DNA from: Rhodoplanes serenus
GTDB lineage: Bacteria; Pseudomonadota; Alphaproteobacteria; Rhizobiales; Xanthobacteraceae
Length of the DNA stretch: 64,000 nucleotides
Reading direction: 5' to 3'
Assembly (NCBI GenBank): GCA_945893145.1
Contig: CAMDDZ010000007.1
Span: 1 to 64,000, forward strand
Below are positions 7,227 to 15,604 of the stretch, piece after piece. Under the pieces are notes generated by a model. That model made no database searches. It was given only the letters and a program-made list of their open reading frames with translations, and was not told where the DNA came from. The position numbers were made by a program, and so were the translations under genes. Position 1 is the first letter of the stretch; each line of letters begins with the position of its first letter.

Positions 7227-9137
7227 TTAGCGGAACGTGCCCTGCGGGGGGCGCGCCGCGCTCGTGCGGCGAACCGGAGCAGCCGGCGTCGGGGCGCCGA
7301 ACAGTTTTTCGAAGAACGACGGCCCGCTGAACATGCTGTTCGGGGCGCGCACCGGCTTCGACGGCGTGCCTTTCACCCGTTCGATCGCGACGTCAGCCAT
7401 CTTGCGCTCCGACCCTTTGAGCATGGCAAGCATCTTGGCGTCGCGGCCGTAGATGTCGTCGAAAATCTGCAGCTCGCCGGTGCCATTCACGTAGGCGGTC
7501 TGATAGGTCAGGTGCACCGGGATGACGGTCGGGAAGTTGATGTTGACCTCGCTGCTGCCGAACATCTTGCGCAGCCGCTCGGCCGTGTAGTTCTCGTTCG
7601 GCAGCACGAGCGAGAGCAGCTTCTCGCCGTACATCGTGGGGTTCTCGACCCGCATGCAGCCGTGGCTGTAGGCGCGCTTGTCGTGCGCGAAATAGTTCTT
7701 GTCCGGCGTGTCGTGCTGGTAGACCAGGAACTTGTTCGGGAAGTTGAAGCGCATGCGGCCGAGCGCGTTGCGGTCGCCCGGCGGCTGCCAGATGCGCACG
7801 GTGCCGTCGCGCGCGGTCTCGACCTTGAGGCCGATGCGCTCCATCGCCTGCGGATCGTTGGCAAGCGCCGGCAGGTATTCGTTCTGAATGATCGACGGCG
7901 GCACGTTCCAGGTCGGATTGACGGTGATGAACTTCATCTCCGCGGTGATGATCGGCGTCGCCATGTTCGGCTTGCCGACCACGACCTTGGTGGTCCAGTA
8001 GAGCTCGCCGTCATGCATCAGCCGCAGCCGGTACTCCGGGATGTTGACCATCACGTAGTCTTTGCCGAGATCGCGCGGCACCCAGCGCCAACGTTCCATG
8101 TTGACGATGATGATGTCGGCGTCGCGGTCGCGCTTCGGGCCGTTGATGGCCTCGATGGTGGCCGCGGTGAGCTGACCGGAGGGCGCGATGCCGTGCGACT
8201 TCTGGAATTTGAGAACAGCGTCAGCAAGCGCCTTGTCAAAGTTGGTGTCGCCACTCGCTTCGAGTCCGAGCCGCTCGCGCACCAGCGGCACGCGCTCGTC
8301 GCTCATCAGCACGTCCTGGCCCTTCTTGTCCTTGGCGTATTTCAGGACGGGGCCGCTGGTAGAGATGCGGGCTGGGCCGGCGTTCTTGTTGGCGCGCGCG
8401 TCGGTGAGCTTGGCCTTTAGCGCCTTGTATGCGGGTAGCTGCGGTTGGAAGCCATCGAGCGCCGCGCGGATGTCACCGGCATTGGCGAGCTTCGCCAGCA
8501 CGTCCACCGGCTCGGGGCGGACGAGCTGTTCGTACAAGATGTCGCCCGAAACGCGTGTGTAATGGATGCGGCCGTTCAGGGCGTGGCGCGCGTAGGTCAT
8601 GATCGTGTCGGTGAAGCGCAATTCGGCGTCGGCCAGCGCATCGACATCGGCGCCCGCCCTGATTTGCGGCGCCGGGTAGTCGGCCGGATCGAGGCCGTCG
8701 GCATCGACTGACGCGAGGAACGCAATCGCGGCCTTGGCGCGATCGTTCAGCGCGCCGCCGCTGATCCACAGCGGGGCAAAGTTCCGGCTGGCGTAGAACG
8801 TCTCGAAGCCGGTGCGCTCCTTCTTGCCGCCGAGGATCTTGTCGAATTTGCCCGCCGTCATTTCCTTCAGCTTGTCGGTCAGCTGGGTATCGGGCGAAGC
8901 CGTAGTGGTAACCGGTTCCGGGGTGGGGGAGGTATTGGTCGCGGCCGGCTCGTTCACGATCGCTGCGGGGGTAGCTTCGCTGGCAGCCGGCGGCGTGGCC
9001 GTGCGCTGCGAGGCAGGCGCTATCGCATTGGTTTGCCGGGTGGATTGGGCCAGAGCAGTGCTGGAACCCGCCAGAGTGAGGGCAAACGCCACGGCTGTAC
9101 CGGTCAGCACGTGATCGAAGCGCGCGCTTCGCATCAT
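7227..9137 (-). CDS. L,D-transpeptidase, YcbB/LdtD-like
   Basis: This 636-residue envelope enzyme would make 3-3 (or attach protein to) peptidoglycan cross-links in the periplasm. A signal peptide with a hydrophobic core (VLTGTAVAFALTLAGSSTALA) starts at 9137. A GGGAG ribosome-binding site just upstream supports this start over the longer in-frame one at 9239. Then come a Thr/Pro-rich linker, the LdtD-type scaffold domain, a peptidoglycan-binding domain (around residues 270-330) and a YkuD catalytic domain. The catalytic motif is SHGCMRV with Cys494. A low-complexity Pro/Arg tail closes the protein. It stands alone between two minus-strand operons. Family members confer beta-lactam-insensitive cross-linking. 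Confidence 0.92.
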   Translation of the reverse strand: MMRSARFDHVLTGTAVAFALTLAGSSTALAQSTRQTNAIAPASQRTATPPAASEATPAAIVNEPAATNTSPTPEPVTTTASPDTQLTDKLKEMTAGKFDKILGGKKERTGFETFYASRNFAPLWISGGALNDRAKAAIAFLASVDADGLDPADYPAPQIRAGADVDALADAELRFTDTIMTYARHALNGRIHYTRVSGDILYEQLVRPEPVDVLAKLANAGDIRAALDGFQPQLPAYKALKAKLTDARANKNAGPARISTSGPVLKYAKDKKGQDVLMSDERVPLVRERLGLEASGDTNFDKALADAVLKFQKSHGIAPSGQLTAATIEAINGPKRDRDADIIIVNMERWRWVPRDLGKDYVMVNIPEYRLRLMHDGELYWTTKVVVGKPNMATPIITAEMKFITVNPTWNVPPSIIQNEYLPALANDPQAMERIGLKVETARDGTVRIWQPPGDRNALGRMRFNFPNKFLVYQHDTPDKNYFAHDKRAYSHGCMRVENPTMYGEKLLSLVLPNENYTAERLRKMFGSSEVNINFPTVIPVHLTYQTAYVNGTGELQIFDDIYGRDAKMLAMLKGSERKMADVAIERVKGTPSKPVRAPNSMFSGPSFFEKLFGAPTPAAPVRRTSAARPPQGTFR

Positions 9138-9166
9138 ACTCTCCCAATCTGCAAGAATAAGTTCAC

Positions 9167-9194
9167 CATATACACGGTGGAAACCATCAGACAA
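9167..9194 (-). promoter_or_regulatory. Candidate promoter of the L,D-transpeptidase gene
   Basis: On the minus strand TTGTCT (9194-9189) and TATATG (9172-9167) are separated by 16 nt, about 30 nt upstream of the start codon. A perfect GTTGTTAACAAC palindrome lies further upstream at 9251-9262 and could be an operator. Both are weak single-sequence predictions. Confidence 0.33.
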
Positions 9195-9404
9195 GGCGCA
9201 CAATCGCATACCGTCTGCCGCTGTCTCATAATCCTTCAAGTTGTTGATTTGTTGTTAACAACGATGGGCCGGGCCGCGCCCTGGTGGCGGTTGGTCGCCT
9301 CTGCAACCGTGTCATGGCTGGATTGGCCCGCAGATCGTGACGGACCACCGATCCGGCCCTCGATCATGACAGGAATTAAGGCCGGCGGGCCGGGGCAAGC
9401 GCCG

Positions 9405-11492
9405 CTACTGCACCGATGGGATGATCTTCAGCGCTGGGAAAAGCTGACCGATCAGCGAGGGCGGCCAGGGGATCGCCATGAACACATCGAATGCGATCCA
9501 GATCCCTAAGATCAGGATGACCGTATAGGGAATGACCAGTGACCAGCGTTCAGGCCCCTCGAGCCGCATAAACACCACGACGAAAACGGCGACGGTTGGA
9601 ATGAGCCCGATCACCGCCATGCAGGCCATAAAGGCCAGCAGATAGCTAAAGAAGCGCGCCGCCCGCTCCAGGATGGTGCGCACCGGCAGGTGCTCGGTGT
9701 CGGAGGTGAGATCCATGTGGATCTTCTGCTCGACTTCGTGCTGTGCCTGATCCGCGAGGGCGGTAGCACTGGCCGCCGTTGGCTTGCGGCACATTTCGTT
9801 GAACAGGCTGAGCGACAGCACGGTCAGCGCAATGGTGCCGACCACGAGCGGAACGAGCTTGGCGCTGAAGTGCCACGGCACCGCCGCGATCACGAGGCTG
9901 GCAATGACCACGATGTAGAACATCGTGAACAGTTGCGACACATGGAATCTCGGCGCCTGAAAGCTTGTCAGCATCCTGCCGATGCCACCCTGCTGGCGGA
10001 CGTCGGCGATGAACGGCCGCAGCAGGCCGATGAGGGCCATTGTCAGCAGTACTGCTACCACGGGCCGCGTCAGCCAGGAAAATCCGTAGCGCTCGATCGA
10101 GATGAACATGTAGCGCTCGATGCTGTCGCCCAGCACCAGGCCGAGCACGAGCGGCGGCCGCGGCCACTTGAACTGCTTCATCACCCAGCCGAGCAGGCCG
10201 AACAGCAACAGTGCGAACAGGTCGCCCCAGTTGCGCGAGGCTTCGAACGCGCCGATGTAAACGATGCCGAGCACTGCCGGCAGGATCAGCGTGTAGCGCA
10301 GCGTGGCCAGGCGTGCGAATTGCGGGCTGAAGGCGTAGCAGGCGCCGGCGCCGAGAATGTTGGCGAGCGCCACCGACCACACCATCGTGTAGGTGATGTC
10401 GAGATTCTTGTGCAGCATGTCCGGGCCCGGCACCAGCCCGTGAATGAGGAACGCGCCGAGCAGGATTGCCATGGTGGCGCTGCCGGGAACGCCGAACGCG
10501 ATGGTCGGCACCAGCGCGCCGCCCTCTTTGGCATTGTTGGAGCTTTCGGAGGCGATCACGCCGCGCACGTCGCCCTTGCCGAAGGTCTGACTGGCGCCCT
10601 TCTCGGTCTTGAGCGCGTGGCCATAGGCGAGCCAGTCCACCACCGAGGCGCTGATGCCGGGGATCGAGCCGATGCCGCCGCCGATCCACGAGCAGCGCAT
10701 GATCAGCCACCAGTTATCGAAGCAATCCTTCACGCCCTGCCATTGGCCTTTGTAAATGTCGGCTTTGTTGACGCCCTTAGCGATGGCGACGCGGGCGATC
10801 AAAAGGTCACAGAGCTCCGGCAAGGCGAACAGGCCGAGCAGCAGCGGGGTGAGCGGCAAGCCGTCCCATAAATAAAGACTGTCGAAGGTCCAGCGCAGCG
10901 TGCCGGTCTGCGGATCGGACCCGATCATCGCGATCATGATGCCGAGGCAGCCGGCCGCAACGCCGCGCAACGGCGCGCTGCCGGACAGCACGGCCACCAT
11001 GGATATGCCCAATATGGAAAACGCGAGCAGCTCCGGTGATCCGAGATAGAGCATCACGGGCCGCAAGATCGGAATCGAGATCGCCAGCAGCATTGCGCCG
11101 AAGATCCCGCCCATCAGCGAAGACATGTAGGCCGCGCTGAGTGCGCGCCCGGCTTCGCCGCGTTTCGCCATCGGGAAGCCATCCAAGACCGTTGCCGCAG
11201 AGGCGGCACCTCCGGGCACACCAAACAAAATGGCTGGAATGGGATCGCCGGTCGCTGTGGTCGCGCCGAGACCGAGCAGCAGCGCAAAGGCGGCGTAGGG
11301 GTCCATCGCGAAGGTGAACGGCAACAGCATCGCCGTCCCGGTCAGCCCGCCGATGCCGGGCACGATGCCGAGGATCAGGCCCATCATGCAGCCGAGCGCC
11401 AGGAACCCCATCCGATGTGGTTCCATCAGCGTCAGGAAGGCTTTGCCCGCCGCCGCTGCCATGAAGGCTGCTTCTGTGCCGAAGCCTTCCAT
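9405..11492 (-). CDS. Tripartite tricarboxylate transporter permease, fused TctA-TctB
   Basis: This 695-residue membrane protein imports a carboxylate together with a TctC binding protein. Residues 1 to about 500 are a TctA large permease with the family glycine-rich signature near the N-terminus (GLILGIVPGIGGLTG) and about 10-12 hydrophobic helices. Residues about 510-690 contain further hydrophobic helices and match the small TctB (DUF1468-type) subunit. TctA is normally about 500 residues, and TctB is normally a separate gene. The upstream gene, 38 nt away on the same strand, is a TctC binding protein, so the transporter is complete in two genes. Substrate (citrate-like or aromatic carboxylate) cannot be assigned. 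Confidence 0.92.
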   Translation of the reverse strand: MEGFGTEAAFMAAAAGKAFLTLMEPHRMGFLALGCMMGLILGIVPGIGGLTGTAMLLPFTFAMDPYAAFALLLGLGATTATGDPIPAILFGVPGGAASAATVLDGFPMAKRGEAGRALSAAYMSSLMGGIFGAMLLAISIPILRPVMLYLGSPELLAFSILGISMVAVLSGSAPLRGVAAGCLGIMIAMIGSDPQTGTLRWTFDSLYLWDGLPLTPLLLGLFALPELCDLLIARVAIAKGVNKADIYKGQWQGVKDCFDNWWLIMRCSWIGGGIGSIPGISASVVDWLAYGHALKTEKGASQTFGKGDVRGVIASESSNNAKEGGALVPTIAFGVPGSATMAILLGAFLIHGLVPGPDMLHKNLDITYTMVWSVALANILGAGACYAFSPQFARLATLRYTLILPAVLGIVYIGAFEASRNWGDLFALLLFGLLGWVMKQFKWPRPPLVLGLVLGDSIERYMFISIERYGFSWLTRPVVAVLLTMALIGLLRPFIADVRQQGGIGRMLTSFQAPRFHVSQLFTMFYIVVIASLVIAAVPWHFSAKLVPLVVGTIALTVLSLSLFNEMCRKPTAASATALADQAQHEVEQKIHMDLTSDTEHLPVRTILERAARFFSYLLAFMACMAVIGLIPTVAVFVVVFMRLEGPERWSLVIPYTVILILGIWIAFDVFMAIPWPPSLIGQLFPALKIIPSVQ

Positions 11493-11530
11493 CGGTCAGG
11501 CGTCCGTTGCGTTTGCAGTCAGCACGATCG

Positions 11531-12583
11531 TCACCGCTGCGGCTTGGCGGCGAGCGCCAGCCTTGCCTTGTCCACCACTCGCGACGGAGTGGCATAGAGG
11601 TCTGTGACCAGGGTCTGCAAGTCATCGCCGGCGAGCGGCTCAACGTCGAGCTGCATCTTACTGGCTTCGCCCCGCAGGGTCTTATCGTTCATGGCTTGCA
11701 TGAATGCCTTGCGCAACGCAGCCACGCGGTCGGCCGGCACGCCAGGCGGCATGATGAAGGGCCGTCCGAACACGCCCTGGCTGAATACGAGTTCGATCAC
11801 GCGGCGATCGTCGTCGGTGCTGGCGAATTCCCCGGCGCGCGGCACGCCGCGCTTGTTCAGGTCGGCGTGCCCCTTGTTGCTAAGTTGCACAAGCACGCGA
11901 ACGGTATCCTTGGCGAACCATTCAGGATGCATCGCCTCGATGCCGGTCCAGCCGATGCCGCAGGCGCCCTGCACCTCGCTGCGGTCGATCGCCAGCGTGA
12001 TCTCGCGGCTGCCGGGATAACCGGTGACGATCTTGAAGCGCGTGCCGAGGATGTTGTTGAGGAGGAGCGGCAGATCATAGGTGGTGGCGCCTGGATTGCT
12101 GGCGCCGACGATCACTTCTTGGTTCAGCGTATCCTTGAACGTCTTCACTGGCGCGTCGGTGCGCAGATAGCAGACATAGACGTCGCTGTTGGCGCTGCCG
12201 AGATAGACAAGCTTGTTCGGATCGACACCGGCTGCCGTGTCGCCGAGCAGGGGTTGCAGCACGGCGCCGGGGAAGATCGCGCCGAGCGCAGTGCCGTCCT
12301 TCGGCGCCACGCCATAGATATAACCGGCCGCGCGGTTCGAGCCCGCGCCACTCATGTTCTGCACCACGATCGACGGATTGCCGGGAATGTAGTTGCCGAG
12401 ATGGCGTGCGAGCAGACGCGCGTAGGTGTCGTAACCGCCGCCCGCAGACGAGCCGACAATGAGGTTGATCTGGCGGCCCTTGTAGAAATGTTCGACCGAA
12501 TCCTGCGCCGCCGCGACGTTCGCGGCCCACAGCGCACAGGCGCCAGCGACGACGATCCGCCGCAAGCAACACCCGATCGACAT
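11531..12583 (-). CDS. Tripartite tricarboxylate transporter substrate-binding protein (TctC/Bug family)
   Basis: This 350-residue periplasmic binding protein starts with a clear signal peptide (hydrophobic core near residues 8-23, cleavage after AAA before QDS). It continues with the Bug-type binding-fold features INLIVGSSAGGGYD and YARLLARHLG. The start at 12583 is chosen because the signal peptide begins there; the alternative at 12628 only adds charged residues. It is 38 nt upstream of the fused TctA-TctB permease and should feed substrate to it. The upstream region (12584-12829) is shared with the divergent GST gene and contains a short CGCGGTT/AACCGCG hairpin near 12674-12690. Confidence 0.9.
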   Translation of the reverse strand: MSIGCCLRRIVVAGACALWAANVAAAQDSVEHFYKGRQINLIVGSSAGGGYDTYARLLARHLGNYIPGNPSIVVQNMSGAGSNRAAGYIYGVAPKDGTALGAIFPGAVLQPLLGDTAAGVDPNKLVYLGSANSDVYVCYLRTDAPVKTFKDTLNQEVIVGASNPGATTYDLPLLLNNILGTRFKIVTGYPGSREITLAIDRSEVQGACGIGWTGIEAMHPEWFAKDTVRVLVQLSNKGHADLNKRGVPRAGEFASTDDDRRVIELVFSQGVFGRPFIMPPGVPADRVAALRKAFMQAMNDKTLRGEASKMQLDVEPLAGDDLQTLVTDLYATPSRVVDKARLALAAKPQR

Positions 12584-12829
12584 TATCCCACCATCCCGCA
12601 CTGCTGCCCGGCGCGGATCCCCCGCCATTCGCCGGCGGCGCGAGGTTTTCAGGCGGGGGTTCCCCTGTCAACACTCGCGGTTCCGAACCGCGGAACAGGG
12701 CGTGGCCGAAGCCCCGTGGACCGGGTAGGGTGCGGCCCGCCGTCCCGCCCCGCGACACGCGGACGCAGGACACACCCGTTCCAATAGCCGCCAACGACCG
12801 GCGGTGCCCCCAACCTTCGGTGAGAGACC

Positions 12830-13531
12830 ATGATCGACTTCTATGGATTGACCAGCCCGAACGTGCAGAAAATCTTCATCATGCTCGAGGAGTGCGGGCT
12901 GCCTTACAATTTCAAGCCCGTCGATGTTTGGGCGAGCGCGCAGCACAGCGCTGAATTCACGAAGCTGAATCCAAACGGCAAAATCCCGGTGATTGTCGAT
13001 CAGGACGGACCGGGCGGTAAGCCCTACACGGTGTTCGAGTCCGGCGCGATCCTGATGTACCTCGCCGAGAAGAGCGGCAAGTTCATGCCCAAGGACATGG
13101 CGAAGAAATACGACGTGATCCAGTGGCTGATGATTCAGGTCACCGGCGTCGGCCCGGCGTTCGGCAACTTTACGCATTTCAATTTGTTCGCGCCGAAGCC
13201 GGCCGATCCGTATGCGCTGGCCCGTTACCGCACCGAGATGCTCCGGCTTTACGATCTGCTCAACACGCGCCTCGGCCAGGCCAAGTATCTTGGCGGCGAC
13301 GAATACTCGATCGCCGACATGGCGACGTTCCCGTGGACGCGCCAGTATCAGGCGCAGGGCGCCAAGATCGAGGCGCTGCCGAACTTCAAGCGCTGGTTCG
13401 ACGATTTGTCGGCGCGGCCGGCGGTCAAGGCCATGATCGCCAAGCAGGCCGATATCAAGTCGAGCCGTGAAACCGCAACGGACGAGAACAAGGATCGGTT
13501 CTTCAATCGCGGCAAATACGCGCGGGCGTAA
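12830..13531 (+). CDS. Glutathione S-transferase family protein
   Basis: This 233-residue cytosolic protein has a thioredoxin-fold N-terminal domain (about 1-85) with the glutathione-site patterns NPNGKIPVI and FESGAIL, followed by an all-helical C-terminal domain. The pattern is closest to the YghU/YfcG (Nu-class/Ure2-like) group, several of which act on disulphides or peroxides. The start at 12830 has a GAGAG-type ribosome-binding site. It is monocistronic: divergent from the TctC gene and separated from the next gene by an inverted repeat. A specific substrate cannot be inferred, although some GSTs act in aromatic catabolism. Confidence 0.9.
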   Translation: MIDFYGLTSPNVQKIFIMLEECGLPYNFKPVDVWASAQHSAEFTKLNPNGKIPVIVDQDGPGGKPYTVFESGAILMYLAEKSGKFMPKDMAKKYDVIQWLMIQVTGVGPAFGNFTHFNLFAPKPADPYALARYRTEMLRLYDLLNTRLGQAKYLGGDEYSIADMATFPWTRQYQAQGAKIEALPNFKRWFDDLSARPAVKAMIAKQADIKSSRETATDENKDRFFNRGKYARA

Positions 13532-13603
13532 AGCATAATCCGCGAAATCCCATCCCGGCCTCGATCCGGGGTGGGAATCGAGGGGGCGGCGCGATAAGGC
13601 AAG

Positions 13604-13633
13604 CCATGATCCGGTCAACGAATCGGATCATGG
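13604..13633. repeat. Inverted repeat (hairpin) between GST and CMD genes
   Basis: CCATGATCCG (13604-13613) and CGGATCATGG (13624-13633) are perfect inverted arms around a 10-nt loop. The arm sequence resembles the ends of the dispersed CATGATC repeats near 18.6 and 19.3 kb. It may act as a GST-gene terminator or be a short member of that repeat family. Confidence 0.6.
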
Positions 13634-13657
13634 TTGAGCTGTCTCAGGGAGGTCGAT

Positions 13658-14293
13658 ATGAGAGCTTCTGTGTTGCGCGTCTCGCTGTGTGCGGCGTTGC
13701 TGGCCTTGGTCGTGGTCCCGGCGCAGGCGGAAGACGCTCCCGTCTCGCGGCTGCCGCTGATCTCGGACGAGCCCGCCGATCCGTTGCTCAAGCAATTGTT
13801 TGACGAGACCCGTGCGCGCGGCGGCAAGATCCTCAATCTGCATCGGACGCAGGGTCTTGCGCCCAAGCTCGCCAAGGCACGGCGCGATCTCGCCTATGCG
13901 ATCCGTTTTGAAACCAAGCTTCCGGCGGCGCTGCGCGAGATGGCGATCATCCGCACCTCGCAGATCCTCGATTCGGAATACGAGCGCAACCAGCACATTC
14001 CGCTCGCCAAAGCCTGCGGCGTGACCGATGCGCAACTCGGCGCGTTGGAGGCCTGGGAGAGCAGCAACCTGTTCGACGACAAGGCGCGCTCGATGTTGCG
14101 CTACGTTGAAGCGATGATCCTTGCCGGGGGCGAGATCGATGACGAGATATTTGCCGCGTTGTCGAAGCAGTTCAGCCCGCAGGAGATCGTCGAGATCACG
14201 ATCATCGTCGGCAATTATTTCGCAACCGGCCTGCTGACCAAGGCGCTGAAGGTCAAGGTCGATCCGCCGGGCGCCGTGCCTGGCAAGTGCTGA
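13658..14293 (+). CDS. Exported carboxymuconolactone decarboxylase-like (CMD/AhpD-fold) protein
   Basis: This 211-residue protein has a helical CMD-like core with the pattern RTSQILDSEYERNQH at about residues 100-115, typical of gamma-carboxymuconolactone decarboxylase relatives. The start at 13658 follows an AGGGAGG ribosome-binding site. It begins a signal peptide ending at AQA before EDAP, so the protein is predicted to be exported, which is unusual for CMD proteins. An in-frame TTG start at 13634 would only precede the signal peptide. The redox Cys pair of AhpD is absent. It is followed 76 nt later by a TctC binding protein and may act on a compound bound in the periplasm. Function is unknown. 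Confidence 0.8.
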   Translation: MRASVLRVSLCAALLALVVVPAQAEDAPVSRLPLISDEPADPLLKQLFDETRARGGKILNLHRTQGLAPKLAKARRDLAYAIRFETKLPAALREMAIIRTSQILDSEYERNQHIPLAKACGVTDAQLGALEAWESSNLFDDKARSMLRYVEAMILAGGEIDDEIFAALSKQFSPQEIVEITIIVGNYFATGLLTKALKVKVDPPGAVPGKC

Positions 14294-14369
14294 ATTGGAA
14301 AGTGCTGACGGTGTAGTGGCGGACAGGCCAGCGCCGGGTGCATGATCCTCCTCTTGAGGGGTGGGTGAC

Positions 14370-15338
14370 ATGCGATTGCGGCTCGCGCTTTTCTGCCTCA
14401 CGCTTTCAGCGTTTGCGGCGCAAGCCCAAGACGCCTATCCGTCCCGCCAAATCTCGCTGATCGCACCTTATGCGGCCGGCGGCTCGATCGATCTGATCGC
14501 GCGCCTGCTCGCCGAAGGGCTCACCGCGCGGCTCGGCCAGACCGTCGTGGTTGACAATAAGCCGGGCGGCAATGGCGTGATTGGCATTCGCGAGGCGATC
14601 AAGGCGCCGCCCGACGGCTACACGCTGCTGATGGGTTCGGTCGGCGCCAACGTGACGCCCGCAGCCGTGCAAAAGGAATATCCGTTCGATCCGCTGCGTG
14701 ACTACGTGCCGGTTTCGGTGGTGGCCGAGTGGTCGGCAATCCTGGTGGTGAAGAAGGACTTGCCGGTCTCGACGCTCGCCGAATTCGTCGCCTATGCCAA
14801 GGCGCGGCCGGGTGCGCTCAACTTCGGCACCACCGGTTACGGCAGCTTTGCGCACCTGATCTCGGAAGTGTTCATGCAGCAGACCGGCATCCGGATGCAG
14901 CATGTGCAGTACAAGGGCGGCTCGCAGGCCACCGCCGACCTGCTGGCGGGCACCATCGACGCCCACATGATGAGCTCGGCGGTCGGCGCCGGTCAGGCCG
15001 AGAACCCGAGGCTCAAGATGCTGGCGGTCGCGAGCCGGCAGCGGCTGAAGCTGTTGCCCAACGTGCCGACCATGGCGGAGGCCGGCGTGCCCGGCGTTGA
15101 GCAGACCTCATGGCTTGCGGTGTTCGCGCCGCCGGGAGTGCCGGCGGCGATCCGGGAGCGGCTGGCGCGCGAACTGGTCGCGATCGCGAACGATCCGGCC
15201 TATCAGGCGAAATTCCGTCGCACCGGCTTTGAGCCGGTGGGGCTCGATGCGGCAGCGACCGACAAGTTTTATCGCGACGAGATCACGCGCTGGACAGCGC
15301 TGATCAAGGAGCGGGGACTGGCGGAAAACGCGAAGTAG
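14370..15338 (+). CDS. TctC/Bug family substrate-binding protein
   Basis: This 322-residue periplasmic protein has a signal peptide (MRLRLALF... to AQA before QDAYPSRQ) and the Bug hallmarks ISLIAPYAAGGSIDL, PGGNGVIG and PDGYTLLMGS. The ATG at 14370 has a GAGGGG ribosome-binding site, so the upstream GTG at 14361 is not needed. It follows the exported CMD-like gene on the same strand and has no permease next to it. It may therefore use a TctAB permease elsewhere, for example the fused one at 9405-11492. The ligand is probably a carboxylate. Confidence 0.9.
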   Translation: MRLRLALFCLTLSAFAAQAQDAYPSRQISLIAPYAAGGSIDLIARLLAEGLTARLGQTVVVDNKPGGNGVIGIREAIKAPPDGYTLLMGSVGANVTPAAVQKEYPFDPLRDYVPVSVVAEWSAILVVKKDLPVSTLAEFVAYAKARPGALNFGTTGYGSFAHLISEVFMQQTGIRMQHVQYKGGSQATADLLAGTIDAHMMSSAVGAGQAENPRLKMLAVASRQRLKLLPNVPTMAEAGVPGVEQTSWLAVFAPPGVPAAIRERLARELVAIANDPAYQAKFRRTGFEPVGLDAAATDKFYRDEITRWTALIKERGLAENAK

Positions 15339-15365
15339 ATTTTCGGCACCGCCAGTCGGCGGCTG

Positions 15366-15599
15366 CTACTTCCCGAGCATCTTCCGCAGTGCGTCGTTGA
15401 TGCGGTCCTGCCAGCCGGGGCCACCGGCCTGGAAGTGATCCAGCACGTCGCGGTCGATGCGCAACGACACCATCTCGCGGACGCCGGGGACGGCGGGCTT
15501 CGGCGGCGGCAGATCGGCGGGCTTGGTGGTGGCCTTCTTGAATGCCGCCTCGGCGGCATCGCGCGAGGTCATGGGCCTTCGGATTCGGTCATCAGCCAT
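15366..15599 (-). CDS. BrnA-type antitoxin (DUF4415-like), no toxin partner
   Basis: This 77-residue protein ends in the BrnA-family DNA-binding pattern VSLRIDRDVLDHF, a short glycine linker, then a WQDRINDALRKML helix. The N-terminal half is Lys/Pro-rich and probably disordered. BrnA normally neutralises the BrnT ribonuclease and represses the brnTA operon. Here no BrnT-like (DUF497) frame is seen on either side: upstream is the LLM oxidoreductase and downstream the convergent tctC gene. It starts 5 nt after the oxidoreductase stop and so may simply be co-transcribed with it. An orphan antitoxin or a plain ribbon-helix-helix-like regulator are both possible. Confidence 0.75.
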   Translation of the reverse strand: MADDRIRRPMTSRDAAEAAFKKATTKPADLPPPKPAVPGVREMVSLRIDRDVLDHFQAGGPGWQDRINDALRKMLGK

Positions 15600-15604
15600 G
15601 GGAG

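Noticed and set aside
4878-8420. An 1180-codon open frame on the plus strand
   Set aside because: It runs antisense through the M24, epimerase and L,D-transpeptidase genes, which have clear motifs on the other strand. Its composition (Arg, His, Ala, Val-rich) is typical of antisense frames in GC-rich DNA.
13604-13633. Phage or integron attachment site
   Set aside because: The short inverted repeat resembles dispersed repeats elsewhere in the window, and no integrase or tRNA is nearby.
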